Shown: in pieces, positions 10,208 through 21,518 of the stretch
Layout of the letters: each line of letters begins with the position of its first letter
How positions within the stretch are numbered: the stretch's first letter is position 1
Assembly (NCBI RefSeq): GCF_964355755.1
Contig: NC_092670.1
Location: forward strand, 3,313,001 to 3,377,000
Length of the DNA stretch: 64,000 nucleotides
DNA from: Antedon mediterranea
Taxonomy: Eukaryota; Echinodermata; Crinoidea; Comatulida; Antedonidae
Direction: 5' to 3'
Notes under the pieces: generated by a model
What the model was told of the DNA's origin: nothing
Seen by the model: the letters and a program-made list of their open reading frames with translations, nothing else
Database searches by the model: none
Made by a program: the position numbers and the translations under genes

Positions 10208-12194
10208 AAGTAAAAACCTGACTGTTTAAATTATTTCAACCAATCATTGTCAACATTTTCATAGTTATCACATGTGATTATGATTAAATGCTTTAATTCA
10301 TAGTTGTTAAATATTTGTTTTTGTTTCATTTTCAGAGAGACTAGGGATAACGCGATGCAAATAAAGTAAATAACTATGAAAATGTGACTTTTTAAAAAGG
10401 CTAAACATTGCCGAAAATGATCATTTTTTTGCCAGTGAACAATGTCACCAAAATTACACCCTCTGTTGGTGAATGCATGAATTACGAATATTTTCAAAAT
10501 AATAATTGCATATAATTATGTGTATAATAATAATAATAATCATCATGTATGATTAAAATATAAAACAAACCTGTTGGAATTTACCTACTCCCTCATCATG
10601 GACATCTTTAAACACTGTGTGCCATGGTTTGTAATAACAACCACTAATAGCTCATTTAATTAAGTATTTAAATATACGCCGTGGTTAGGATTCCGGCACC
10701 GGAACCCAACTGCCCAGCGTTAGGGAATCCGACACGCTATTGCGCATGCCCAGAGCGAGGTAATCGGCGACTATATACTATACCAATTCTTTGACTATAC
10801 AGCGATGGATCATTTCATAGCTGCGCCACACGGCGAACTAGCCTAGATGCCTACTAATGCGGGATCCACTAATCTAGGCTAGGGCTACCAGTTAGACGTG
10901 ACCAGTGGGCCTATTTATTTTGTAATTAAAAAGTGGTTGCTTCATTCATATATAAACTTCATATCATTATGAATTATATAATTACATGACTAGTTTTATG
11001 ATTTTTCATAACGCATTTAATATACTGTACATAACATGCAATCACAAGTTGATTTGTTGACGGCAGCCACCGCGTGGATGTGAAAAAACTGTTCGGGAAT
11101 TCGGGGTCGCAACGTTAAAAACAGCATTACGATTCTTAAGCCCCTTTCTCACAGAGTTGTGTGCCAGGAATATTGCGGGAATATACCATTACCATGCCGG
11201 TATGGTTTTCTGTGAGAACGGGTCGTCTTGGCATCATGCCGGCACCATGCCGGCATCGACATGACCTGCTTTAGACCTAGTAATATTCTAGGGATATTCC
11301 CCGCAATGCCAGACGGGCATTCTGTGAGAACGTATCGCCGTTATATTCCGGGGTTCCCCGTCGAGGCTTTGACACATTGCGCGGTCAAGGGTATCACTTT
11401 GGCGCCTATTCAATTCAATTAACAATAATAATGTCGAACTGGAGGGATAATGAGATAAGAGAGCTGCTTAAAATAAGGGGACAAGAAGAAATTTGTAGCA
11501 TAATCTATAGGCCGCTAGGCTATGATTTAGCTCTTTGTTTGTTGGTGCCTGACCTTTCGTCGCCTTGTAAATTGTAGGCCTACAGCCTTCTAAGGTGTTT
11601 TACAGATTGCCGATGACGACAAATTAATTGCTATACCTGTATAATATATGCACAATATACTGTACATAGCATGTATTGCATAAATATGCTATAAAGGAAG
11701 ATAATAATCTGTAACTTGACACATTCGCCGCCATATCATCGCAAAAATAATAACATTAACATTAAAGGACGCCCTCAATAATTATTTTGTCAGAGACTTT
11801 TTATTGGCCGAATATGCCCGACTCCTTTCTCACAGAAAGCCGGTATATACCGTTGGGAAGTTGGGAAATCAACGTTGCATGTGTCCTCTATAATGTCTAC
11901 TAAGAAACTCAACTATTTTATGTTATTAACTACATTAAAATGATCTGAATGTTGGATGTATCAAAAACTGCAAGTGCAAGTGTTAATATAAGGTACTTTT
12001 GTAATTTTTTCAAGTAAATTTAAATCGATTTTTGTAGCCTCAAAGGCTAGGCCAGTGGTTAAAATAGAAGCCAACTTGGAAGGAGAGTACTGAGGTTAAA
12101 AGCCAAGCCAAACAACCCTATTGTCCTTACCAGCGTCAAGCTACAATTGATTACATAATACTTCCTGTACTGAAGCCAAGCTTGACAATATACT

Positions 12195-13394
12195 ATGGCG
12201 AGTTCACCAACTCGATCCCCAGCTTCACAGAACACAACAATCACAAATAAACCTGTAACCTGTACCAAAAATTGTACTATAAAAACTTACAAAGGAAAAC
12301 CAATTGAGTGCTCGTTATGCCAGGGTGCTTATCATCCACAATGTGTTGGATTAACTGGAGCTGGCAAGCGAACTTGGTTCTGCAATGACTGTAAATGTAT
12401 GGCAATAGACTATAGTTCGATAAAACAAACAGTTCAAGCCTTAAGAACTGATATTGACAACTTTAATCTAGTAAAAGAAGAAGTAGTTTCTTTAAAGTCA
12501 ACAATGAACGAAATGTCTGATACAATTAGTGATATGCGAAATCAACTTTCATCAATGAATGAGGAAAACAAACATCTGAAAAACGAACTTTCAATGCTTC
12601 GCAAATCAGATCTAAACAAACGAGAGAAACCAACAGGTACTTCAAATATTAGTGACCATGGCGCAAACGAAAGCCAAGACACAAAACGCACACTTCTCAT
12701 AGGAGACTCGATCATCAAACATATAAATGAACGTGGACTTGCTAATACGACAGTTAAATGTATGCCAGGCGCAAAAATAAAAGATATTAATACATCGATA
12801 ATGGAAGCCGGCCCTGAACATTTTGAGGCAATCATTGTACATGGCGGAACTAATGATTGTTCATCTGATGATGCTCATCTACTACAGGCTATAGACGAGT
12901 TCCATAAGTTAATAGAAGACGTCAAAGTAAAGGCTCCTGAAACAAAGCTAATACTATCTACTGTATGCCCACGTGCTGATGAAGAAATATTCCAGCAGAG
13001 AGTTGATCGATTGAATGTTAACATAAAAGAAATGGCAAAGGAAATGGATTGTGTGGTGTCTGACAATGACTTATCTTTTAAACTGTCAAATAATAAATGC
13101 GAAACATCTACTTTAAACAGAAGTAAACTACATCTAAGTACTCAGGGAACCAAGCGTCTTATCAATAACATCAATGACGTTCACCAAATAATTAAAATCA
13201 GGAAAACTCATCAAAGTAAGAAGGAATTTCATCCCCGTTTACACCAATCACAAACAAAGAAAACAACAAGATGTTACTATTGCGGAGAAACGAATCACGT
13301 AATGAAGGACTGTAAGCATGGACAGCCAATCAGATGCAGATGCTGCAAGCAACAAGGCCACAAGGAGAATCATAACGTATGTAGACAATATTAG
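12195..13394 (+). CDS. LINE ORF1: PHD-like finger, coiled coil, SGNH esterase, CCHC zinc knuckles
   Basis: A 399-codon ORF. Residues about 23-70 hold a Cys/His-rich finger (CTKNCTIKTYKGKPIECSLC, then YHPQCVGL and WFCNDC), like the PHD finger of CR1-type ORF1. About 80-140 is a heptad-rich coiled coil. From about 165 comes an SGNH hydrolase/esterase: TLLIGDSIIKHI (GDS nucleophile block) and IIVHGGTNDC (GxND block). The C-terminus has two zinc knuckles, CYYCGETNHVMKDC and CRCCKQQGHKENHNVC. ORF1 proteins bind element RNA and form particles; the esterase role is unresolved. ORF2 follows after 33 nt. No internal stop is seen. Confidence 0.88.
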   Translation: MASSPTRSPASQNTTITNKPVTCTKNCTIKTYKGKPIECSLCQGAYHPQCVGLTGAGKRTWFCNDCKCMAIDYSSIKQTVQALRTDIDNFNLVKEEVVSLKSTMNEMSDTISDMRNQLSSMNEENKHLKNELSMLRKSDLNKREKPTGTSNISDHGANESQDTKRTLLIGDSIIKHINERGLANTTVKCMPGAKIKDINTSIMEAGPEHFEAIIVHGGTNDCSSDDAHLLQAIDEFHKLIEDVKVKAPETKLILSTVCPRADEEIFQQRVDRLNVNIKEMAKEMDCVVSDNDLSFKLSNNKCETSTLNRSKLHLSTQGTKRLINNINDVHQIIKIRKTHQSKKEFHPRLHQSQTKKTTRCYYCGETNHVMKDCKHGQPIRCRCCKQQGHKENHNVCRQY

Positions 13395-13427
13395 GAATTT
13401 GGCAAAGAAGATGATGCCGTACCCACC

Positions 13428-16400
13428 ATGGGAAGCCATCTGAGCGGTAAAGATACTAATACTAACTTAAGTGTAAATGATGATAATATGTACACATATA
13501 AACTAACTAATTCTTATGTTATTAACCACTCTTTTAATTTTGACTTATTGTTTGATGAATGTACTGATTGTTTCTCTTGTACTGACAATGCAAATATGGT
13601 GCAACCCAATAATCATGTTACCTCTGTAAATAATGAGAAACAATATTATGATGATAGATATGTAAATAATGAACACACTAGTTCACCCATAAAACGAAAA
13701 AGAGTTAGAAGAGGGAAAAATAAATCTTCAAAATTGAATTCAAACATCAAAATTGCCTTCCATAATATTAGAGGATATAAAAGTAAGAATAAGGAAATAA
13801 GTTATATAATCCAACAACAAAAATTTGATATCTTTGGAATGGTTGAAACTTTTCTAAATAATGATGAAGTCATAGATATTACAAATTACAATTGGATTGG
13901 AAAAAACAGACAAAAAGGTGCCAAAAAATCACAAGGGGGAATTGGATTGCTTATAAATAAAAATATTAAAATTTTGGAAAATGATCTTTTAAATTCACAA
14001 TCAGATGACTTAGAAAGGTGTTGGACAAAAGTACAATTTGGAAGTAACTCAGACTTTATATACCATGTTGCAGTGTGTTACTTCCCATGTGAAGGGTCTG
14101 ATAAATGCCTAACCGATGAATTGTATACAGCTCTGCTTTCGGAAATTTTTATAATTAAAGGTAATAATGAAGATGCCAAAATCATTATCCTTGGGGATTT
14201 TAATGGTAAAGTAGGTAACACGATTAAAGGGGGAGATCCTATTACTAATTATAATGGTCAAGGGTTGATTGACCTTTGTAATAATGGTGAATTAACTATG
14301 CTTAATGCCTCTGACAAATGTGCTGGTACTTTAACTTGGGTACAAAAGAACCAAGCCAGCATACTAGATTACGCCATTGTTTCACAAGAAACCTATGAAG
14401 TAACAAAAGAATTGTTTATTGATGAATTTGGACTGTATAATTATGGAAGTGATCATAACATGCTTGTAATCACACTAATAGAGAATAATATTTGTAAAAC
14501 CAGTAAGGTGACAAAAACTAACACAAAACATTGGAATATCCCTAAAGATTGGAGTAATTTTAGTAGTTCAATTAACTACGACTTTAAAGATTGGGACCCT
14601 AGTCGTTTAGATGCGAACGATGCTTGGGTAGAGTGGAAAAACAAAGTTACGCTAGTTGCAGAGAATACAATAGGCTATAAGAAAACGAGATCAAACAAAA
14701 AGATATGGTTTGATAAAGAAACAAAATATGCTATAAATCAACGTAGACAATCGTGTCGAGCACATAGATTATATTCAAAAAATAAACATAAAATTGATTT
14801 TGATATCAATTATTGTAATTCTCTATGGGAAACATACCAAGAGAAGCGGAAATTCTGTAAATCACTTTTTAAACGCAAAATTATGCAAAAGAAAATATCA
14901 AATTGCTCAAAAATTATGGATAAAGGAGGGCCTCAATCTAAGGAATTTTGGAATGAACTCAAAGGCAAACGACAGAAACAAAATGTTGATTCTATCCTAA
15001 TACCAGGAACTTCAAGATATTCTTCAGACCACGACGATATGAAAAATTCGCTAAAATTACACTTTGGCAATATTGCAAAATTTAATACAACTAACAGTAA
15101 CGATATTCTCCACTCTTCCCACGATAATAATAGTAACAGTAATGATATTCATTGTGATCATATTTTAGATAATATAAATATTTCATTTGATGATGTCGCT
15201 TATGCTATATCAAAGGCAAAAAATAACAAAAGTCCAGGTATTGACTCTATAACAAACGAAATGTTAAAAAACGGAGGTAATCTAATCACATTATCACTCC
15301 AAAAATTGTTTACCAGAATTATACAAACTGAAACTATACCGAATGAATGGAATGAAGGGATAATTATCCCAATATTTAAAAAAGGAGATCGACGTGATCT
15401 CAATAATTATCGAGGTATCACACTTAATTCATGTGTTTCAAAAATCTTTAATCGAATTATTGCATATAATATTTCTCAATTTTTAGAAGAAAATGGCATC
15501 CTTGGTGAAGTCCAAGGGGGCTTTCGGACAGACAGAAGATGTGAAGACCACATTTTTGTCTTGAAAAGCATTATCGCCACAAGGCGTGCTGAGGGTAAAA
15601 AAACATTTCTGGCCTTTTTGGACTTTAAAAAAGCCTTTGATTCAGTCTGGCGACAAGGGTTAATTACGGCTGCCAAAAGAATTGGTATCCGTGGTAAACT
15701 CCTTAACTTACTAAGAAATATATACGATGATGTTAAATGCAAAGTTTTGTTCAATGACATAGAATCTGATAAGTTTAGCATTAATGAAGGAGTGAAACAA
15801 GGCTGTTCATTGTCACCAGTTCTTTTTTCTATTTACATTAACGAACTAAATAATCTAATCAAAAGTCATAAACTAGGTGTTCAAATCTATGGCACACAAA
15901 TAGGTGCACTATTTTTTGCTGATGACGTGGTTTTAATCGGTGACAATGAGTCTGAACTTGTGAAACTACTTAAAGTAGCAAGTGATTATTCACAAGCATG
16001 GAAATTAGAGTTTAATTTTGACAAATCAAATGTGCTGGTCACAGGGCAAAGAGTAAATCCACATAGAACATGGAGCCTTGGTAATCATTATATCACAGAA
16101 ATAGAAAGGTATAAATATCTTGGTGTAATAATATCACGTTCATATACAGATTCTGACAATATCAATGAAGTAATCAAAAAGGGAAATAGGATAATAGCCT
16201 ATATTACCTCTATTATAAACAATCAGAATGATTTCAATAGGGTATACTATGGTGATCTTTTATGGAGAACGATAGGATTACCAACAATTAATTACGCCTC
16301 TGCAATATGGTTATGTAACTCTAAAGGTTCACTAAATAAGTTAGAAAATTTACAATACCAAATGGCTAGAATTATTTTGAAGGCACCAAGAAACGTCGCG

Positions 16401-16988
16401 AAAGCGGCATTGATTGGTGACCTAGGATGGGAGACACTCTACACCATCCAAAATAAATTTAGGATGTCCTATTTTAACAGAATTAAAAATATGGATGACC
16501 AAAGGTGGCAAAAACTACTATGTAGATCTATAATGGATGTAGAAGATAAGGTGAAATGGAAGTGGATTAACCATATCAAAGATTTATTATGTAAATTTGA
16601 TTTAGGAAATAAGTTTAATTTAAATCCGGAAAGTCAATGGTTCAAGAGTTTTACACATGCCAACTCTCTAGAAAATATCAAGGAATGGTTAGAAGGTGCA
16701 AAAACAAAGTCAACCCTCTCCGAATATTTGAAATATAAACATGAACCTAAAGCAGAGACATACATGTTTGATATGGTGAATTTTGATTCCATTAGTTTAA
16801 AGTTTAAAGCGAGGTCTAACTCTCTTGATTTAGAAGGTAGAAAAAATACATGGTCAGAAAATGAGACTGGTTTTTGCAAGCTATGCAACAATCAGTTAAT
16901 TGAAACTACAGACCATTTTCTACTTGAATGTTCAAACCTTAAAAATGTAAGAGAAACACATTTTAACTTACTAAAAATGGATTTATGA
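13428..16988 (+). CDS. LINE ORF2: AP-type endonuclease and reverse transcriptase
   Basis: An 1186-codon ORF. Endonuclease: IKIAFHNIRGYKSKNKEI (about residue 107), FGMVETFL, IIILGDFNGKVGN and SDHNMLVI, which together supply the metal and catalytic positions of APE-type nucleases. Reverse transcriptase: IIIPIFKKGDRRDLNNYRGI, FLAFLDFKKAFDSVW (first Asp), GVKQGCSLSPVLFSIYINE and ALFFADDVVLIGD (FADD catalytic pair). The C-terminal domain has CKLCNNQLIETTDHFLLEC. It enables target-primed reverse transcription at a nicked site. The ORF stops at 16988, but another frame stays open to 17158 with sequence shared with the 43.9 kb copy, so one base has probably been lost near 16985. Confidence 0.92.
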   Translation: MGSHLSGKDTNTNLSVNDDNMYTYKLTNSYVINHSFNFDLLFDECTDCFSCTDNANMVQPNNHVTSVNNEKQYYDDRYVNNEHTSSPIKRKRVRRGKNKSSKLNSNIKIAFHNIRGYKSKNKEISYIIQQQKFDIFGMVETFLNNDEVIDITNYNWIGKNRQKGAKKSQGGIGLLINKNIKILENDLLNSQSDDLERCWTKVQFGSNSDFIYHVAVCYFPCEGSDKCLTDELYTALLSEIFIIKGNNEDAKIIILGDFNGKVGNTIKGGDPITNYNGQGLIDLCNNGELTMLNASDKCAGTLTWVQKNQASILDYAIVSQETYEVTKELFIDEFGLYNYGSDHNMLVITLIENNICKTSKVTKTNTKHWNIPKDWSNFSSSINYDFKDWDPSRLDANDAWVEWKNKVTLVAENTIGYKKTRSNKKIWFDKETKYAINQRRQSCRAHRLYSKNKHKIDFDINYCNSLWETYQEKRKFCKSLFKRKIMQKKISNCSKIMDKGGPQSKEFWNELKGKRQKQNVDSILIPGTSRYSSDHDDMKNSLKLHFGNIAKFNTTNSNDILHSSHDNNSNSNDIHCDHILDNINISFDDVAYAISKAKNNKSPGIDSITNEMLKNGGNLITLSLQKLFTRIIQTETIPNEWNEGIIIPIFKKGDRRDLNNYRGITLNSCVSKIFNRIIAYNISQFLEENGILGEVQGGFRTDRRCEDHIFVLKSIIATRRAEGKKTFLAFLDFKKAFDSVWRQGLITAAKRIGIRGKLLNLLRNIYDDVKCKVLFNDIESDKFSINEGVKQGCSLSPVLFSIYINELNNLIKSHKLGVQIYGTQIGALFFADDVVLIGDNESELVKLLKVASDYSQAWKLEFNFDKSNVLVTGQRVNPHRTWSLGNHYITEIERYKYLGVIISRSYTDSDNINEVIKKGNRIIAYITSIINNQNDFNRVYYGDLLWRTIGLPTINYASAIWLCNSKGSLNKLENLQYQMARIILKAPRNVAKAALIGDLGWETLYTIQNKFRMSYFNRIKNMDDQRWQKLLCRSIMDVEDKVKWKWINHIKDLLCKFDLGNKFNLNPESQWFKSFTHANSLENIKEWLEGAKTKSTLSEYLKYKHEPKAETYMFDMVNFDSISLKFKARSNSLDLEGRKNTWSENETGFCKLCNNQLIETTDHFLLECSNLKNVRETHFNLLKMDL

Positions 16989-17158
16989 TACATTCTGGGA
17001 GAATTTTAGAAGTGGTACAATCGAATACCAACATCATATTTTACTTGATGACCTTTATTTAGAATTTCCATTTGAGAGAATCGGTGAAATTGTAGACTAT
17101 CACTGTAAACAATACTTAACTGCTGCATGGAGACATAGAAAGACTACACTTAATATAT
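16989..17158 (+). pseudogene. LINE ORF2 C-terminal tail after a frameshift
   Basis: The plus-strand frame beginning TFWENFRSGT runs to HILLDDLYLEFPFERIGEIV and ends ATATAA. The minus-strand copy at 43904-44045 encodes the same LLDDLYLEFPFERIGEIVDY segment. The tail is therefore a real part of the protein, cut off by a single-base change. Confidence 0.75.
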
Positions 17159-17234
17159 AATATATAAATATTTACCGCCCACCATATTATCTACCATTTA
17201 TCTAATTCAATAATATATTATATTTTTATATATA

Positions 17235-17275
<41 letters not shown>

Positions 17276-18226
17276 CTTCAAAATTATATAATGTAACCTA
17301 AATCTAAATAAAATAAATAAATAATACAGTACTAAAAATAAGACTAAATAATATAATAAAAATTGTATCACATTTAATTAAATTACAAATAACTATTAAT
17401 ATTAAATATAATAAGAACAAATAATCATATAAAAGTTGCATTTATTTTAATAATAACAGTATAATAAATCAATTAGCAATTATATATATATATATATATA
17501 TATATATTTTTAGTAGTAATAATGATAATATATTCGCTTAAAACTTGAAAATATTAATAATACTGATAATAAATAGATAATAACATTAACTCCATCATAT
17601 AGGTTAAGTATTGTTCGATATGTAAGATTACCTTGTTTTTACTAATTTCATTTTACTTGTATAATTCGCTTCTTAGTTAAGACTTAAATGTTATTTTTTG
17701 ATACTTTTCTTTTTGTTTTTACATTGCCTTGTAAATGAACGCACCGTCTTATAAACGTGTGCCGCTGATACAAAAGCGTTCGTTCAATAAATTTATCTTA
17801 TCTTATCTACCGGTTATATTTCCGGCACGATAGTCCGATGAGAATGGTTATATGCCGGTAACGATACCGGCACGACGCCAGCACTGTACCGGTATATTGC
17901 AGGCACATCTGTGAGAAAGGGGCTTTAGATAGATACTGATTCTTATTAATATCATTATAATTATTTTAACGCGTGACGTAGTCGTATTTTAATTATTAAT
18001 TCATGTATGGCATAGGCCAAGTTTCATCCATCTCTCGCTCGCGCAACGACTCGACTATCTAGGCTACAGTAAATCCCTATAACACTCCGACTCTCGGTGG
18101 TGTGGTGTGTGGCACTATTAGTGCAAGCTATAATTCACTTCCCATAGCTCTGGGCATGCGCAATATCGTGTCGGATTCCCTAACGGTGGGCAGTTGAGTT
18201 CCGGTGCCGGAATCCTAACCACGGCG

Positions 18227-20195
18227 TTAAATATATTGTTGCATGCTATTCTTATGATAGTGATTTGAATAAAAACGAAATTGGACTTCCTTTTGTAGGC
18301 CTACTTTTTATCAAATAGTGGAACTATTTACATCACGTCATCAAAAACAGTGTAACATAAAATAATTCAGTCATTTTAACATTTTAGTAACTAACCTTTG
18401 TGGTATTACGGAGAAAATTAGTACCTGTTTCCTCCTAATGGAAGGGTCAGTCGTATACATTAAGGCGATATAAGCTGTGGCTGCAGACAATGCATTTTGA
18501 TTTTATTCAATTTTATAATGCCTAAAATCACTCAACCATGACCTTAGTTATAATTACAATGCAACTGCTGTTTATACAATTTCTATTGGATCCTGCAAAT
18601 ATGAAACGCCAGAGAAGTATTGATTTATAAGAAATTTACTGCTGAACAAATAAATTCCAATTTTATCAAAAGACAGCAGTTTGTTTTTACATTTTTCCTT
18701 AGTTTATACTATATTATCAACCTATCATGTCTAAATTGGAAAGAACAAGTTATGGTATCCCTGAATGACGTTCTTTCCAATGCAAACTTTGTACAACAAT
18801 GATCAAACAACTGAGTTGATGGTTACAAGCATTTGATATTAATTGTATTGTTAATAATAGAACCATCCAAGCAATGTTATATCATGGACCTGTGTTGTTA
18901 ATGAACAAATAACAAGTATGAAACGCCAAAGAATTAAAAAGAATTGATTACATGAACACATGAACACTGTTTAAACATGGACCTATACATTATAGGTCCA
19001 TGTTTAACTGTGTACTAAAAATCAAAGTATATTTTTTATGAGGAGTAAATGTAATATTCCCAAAAAGTTTGCTATCAGTATGTTTTATGCTATCATTCTA
19101 AATTAAGAGTTACAGATGGTATCAAGGTACTACCAATGCTTATATGAATGATGCGTTCTATCTATTGATATTAATTGTATTGTTAATAATAGAACGATTC
19201 TAGCAATGTTATATGAACAAATAACAAGTATGAAATTAAAAAGAATTTATTTAACTGTGTACTAAAAATCAAGCATGTTTTTTATGAGGAGTAAAAATAA
19301 AATGTTTCCCAAAAGCTTGCTCATTTGTTCATTTATTGTTAGTTCTTGATAAACCTTGGTATGATAGTAGTTTATTAATAGTATGCTTTATTAATCAGGC
19401 TGCTCTCGTTTAACAAAGTTATATCAATTTTTCTACCAATCCATATAATCCAAAATTTTCCCAAACTAGCTGAATTGTTAAAAGCTGAATGATAATTTTA
19501 ATTATAGGCTATTTATAGGCTATACAGTTTGAAATCCAACCCAGAATTGTTGTTTTGAAAATAGCACTAATTGTTTTTTTATTTATTCTTCCTCACATCT
19601 CAAATCAATGTGCAATAAAAATGTACTGATTTTGTTAAGTGATACTTAATTAGGTTTGACTAATCAATCAGAGATTTTTTTAAAAACAATGGCCATTTTT
19701 TCAATTTGTGCATTTTTTGGTATTGAGGTGTTTTTTTTACAAATTTTCTTTCGTTTTTTAAAACTCCATACGGCTTATTTGTGTAAAATGTAAAACAGGT
19801 GCCTTTGTTTGTGAAATGTACGTCAATGACTAGTTTTCCTAATTATTTCCTTTTGTTGTACCATATATTTGTGTAATACTGTTTAGAATTGGTATTGTGG
19901 TACAGGAGACATGCATAGTTGGTGATATTGTTTTCTTTCAACTATTAACAAAAGTGTGTAAAATTGTACTATGCCAAAGAACTGTACTGTAGAACTATCC
20001 TAAAAATAATGTTTCTATGTGGAATTAAAACTCAGTTTTATATCAATCAGAGAGATCTGTTTTAATAAAGTTAAATTTGTATAATTATTTTGAATAGAAA
20101 CCTTTTTATTTTCAGTAATTTTATTCTCTATTTTATCATTGATAAAAAAAAAACAATTGAGTTTTGGTACTGTAGAATTGAAAGTAGAATGTAAT
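18227..20195. repeat. intron/intergenic DNA with a diverged duplication of about 350 bp
   Basis: TTGATATTAATTGTATTGTT occurs at 18835 and 19160. TGTACTAAAAATCAA followed by TTTTTTATGAGGAGTAAA occurs at 19010 and 19260, giving an imperfect tandem duplication. A palindrome AACATGGACCTATA/TATAGGTCCATGTT lies at 18975-19005. No gene is seen. Confidence 0.5.
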
Positions 20196-21518
20196 AGATA
20201 ACCCATTTGTATGTGAGATGCAATAGTGAGATTATAGATTGACATGATAACCCATTTGTATGTGAGATGCAATAGTGAGATTAGAGATTGACATGATAAC
20301 CCATTTGTATGTGAGATGCAGAGTGACATTATAGATTGACATGATAACCCATTTGTATGTGAGATGCAATAGTGACATTATAGATTGACATGATAACCCA
20401 TTTGTATGTGAGATGCAATAGTGACATTATAGATTGACATGATAACCCATTTGTATGTGAGATGCAATAGTGACATTATAGATTGACATGATAACCCATT
20501 TGTATGTGAGATGCAATAGTGACATTATAGATTGACATGATAACCCATTTGTATGTGAGATGCAATAGTGACATTATAGATTGACATGATAACCCATTTA
20601 TATGTGAGATGCAATAGTGACATTATAGATTGACATGATAACCCATTTGTATGTGAGATGCAATAGTGACATTATAGATTGACATGATAACCCATTTGTA
20701 TGTGAGATGCAATAGTGACATTATAGATTGACATGATAACCCATTTGTATGTGAGATGCAATAGTGACATTATAGATTGACATGATAACCCATTTGTATG
20801 TGAGATGCAATAGTGACATTATAGATTGACATGATAACCCATTTGTATGTGAGATGCAATAGTGACATTATAGATTGACATGATAACCCATTTGTATGTG
20901 AGATGCAATAGTGACATTATAGATTGACATGGTAACCCATTTGTATGTGAGATGCAATAGTGACATTATAGATTGACATGATAACCCATTTGTATGTGAG
21001 ATGCAATAGTGACATTATAGATTGACATGATAACCCATTTGTATGTGAGATGCAATAGTGACATTATAGATTGACATGATAACCCATTTGTATGTGAGAT
21101 GCAATAGTGACATTATAGATTGACATGATAACCCATTTGTATGTGAGATGCAATAGTGACATTATAGATTGACATGATAACCCATTTGTATGTGAGATGC
21201 AATAGTGACATTATAGATTGACATGATAACCCATTTGTATGTGAGATGCAATAGTGAGATTAGAGATTGACATGATAACCCATTTGTATGTGAGATGCAA
21301 TAGTGACATTATAGATTGACATGATAACCCATTTGTATGTGAGATGCAATAGTGACATTATAGATTGACATGATAACCCATTTGTATGTGAGATGCAATA
21401 GTGACATTATAGATTGACATGATAACCCATTTGTATGTGAGATGCAATAGTGACATTATAGATTGACATGATAACCCATTTGTATGTGAGATGCAATAGT
21501 GACATTAGAGATTTATAT
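20196..21518 (+). repeat. 49-bp minisatellite, about 27 units
   Basis: The unit reads from ATAACCCATTTGTATGTGAG through ATGCAATAGTGACATTATAG to ATTGACATG (49 bp). Most units are identical. Variants are GAGATTA(T/G)AG in the first units and one central unit, a deletion near 20315 and single changes near 20600 and 20930. High identity implies recent expansion or homogenisation. It lies within the putative 28 to 6 kb intron. Confidence 0.97.

Larger units (their letters stand above)
11870..17810 (+). mobile_element. near-complete LINE retrotransposon (CR1/L2-like by ORF1 content)
   Basis: Two ORFs in sequence (12195-13394, 13428-17158 with one frameshift), a 5' leader of roughly 300 nt and a 3' UTR ending TTCAATAAATTTATC(TTATC)n near 17806. 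The 3' UTR holds a poly-T run of about 47 (17230-17275) and a TA run (17485-17506). The PHD/esterase ORF1 is a known feature of CR1/L2 group elements; clade assignment of ORF2 would need a tree. The 5' boundary is approximate. A 3'-end relative lies on the minus strand at 43640-44045. Confidence 0.85.
11139..17924. mobile_element. middle element, TIR AGCCCCTTTCTCACAGA, TTA target site
   Basis: The left end AGCCCCTTTCTCACAGA at 11139 and its complement ending at 17924 are flanked by TTA (11136-11138 and 17925-17927). Three-base TWA duplications and a purine-start GC-rich TIR suggest PIF/Harbinger. Sub-terminal repeats (CCGGTAT.., TCTGTGAGAAC) recur at 11160-11340 and 11815-11860. It carries the LINE and has no transposase of its own. 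Confidence 0.65.
10677..18226. mobile_element. outer element with about 90 bp TIRs and a 9-bp TSD (hosts two nested insertions)
   Basis: The left end CGCCGTGGTTAGGATTCCGG and the right end (reverse complement) extend as inverted repeats for about 90 bp, including GGGAATCCGACACG and TTGCGCATGCCCAGAGC. The 9-bp direct repeat TTAAATATA flanks it at 10668-10676 and 18227-18235. A 9-bp duplication with long TIRs fits the Mutator-like superfamily. Its own coding capacity is absent; the interior is another element and a LINE. Confidence 0.8.

Noticed and set aside
20196-21518. Regular repeats resembling a CRISPR array
   Set aside because: The whole 49-bp unit repeats, with no variable spacers, no cas genes and a eukaryotic context. 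It is a minisatellite.
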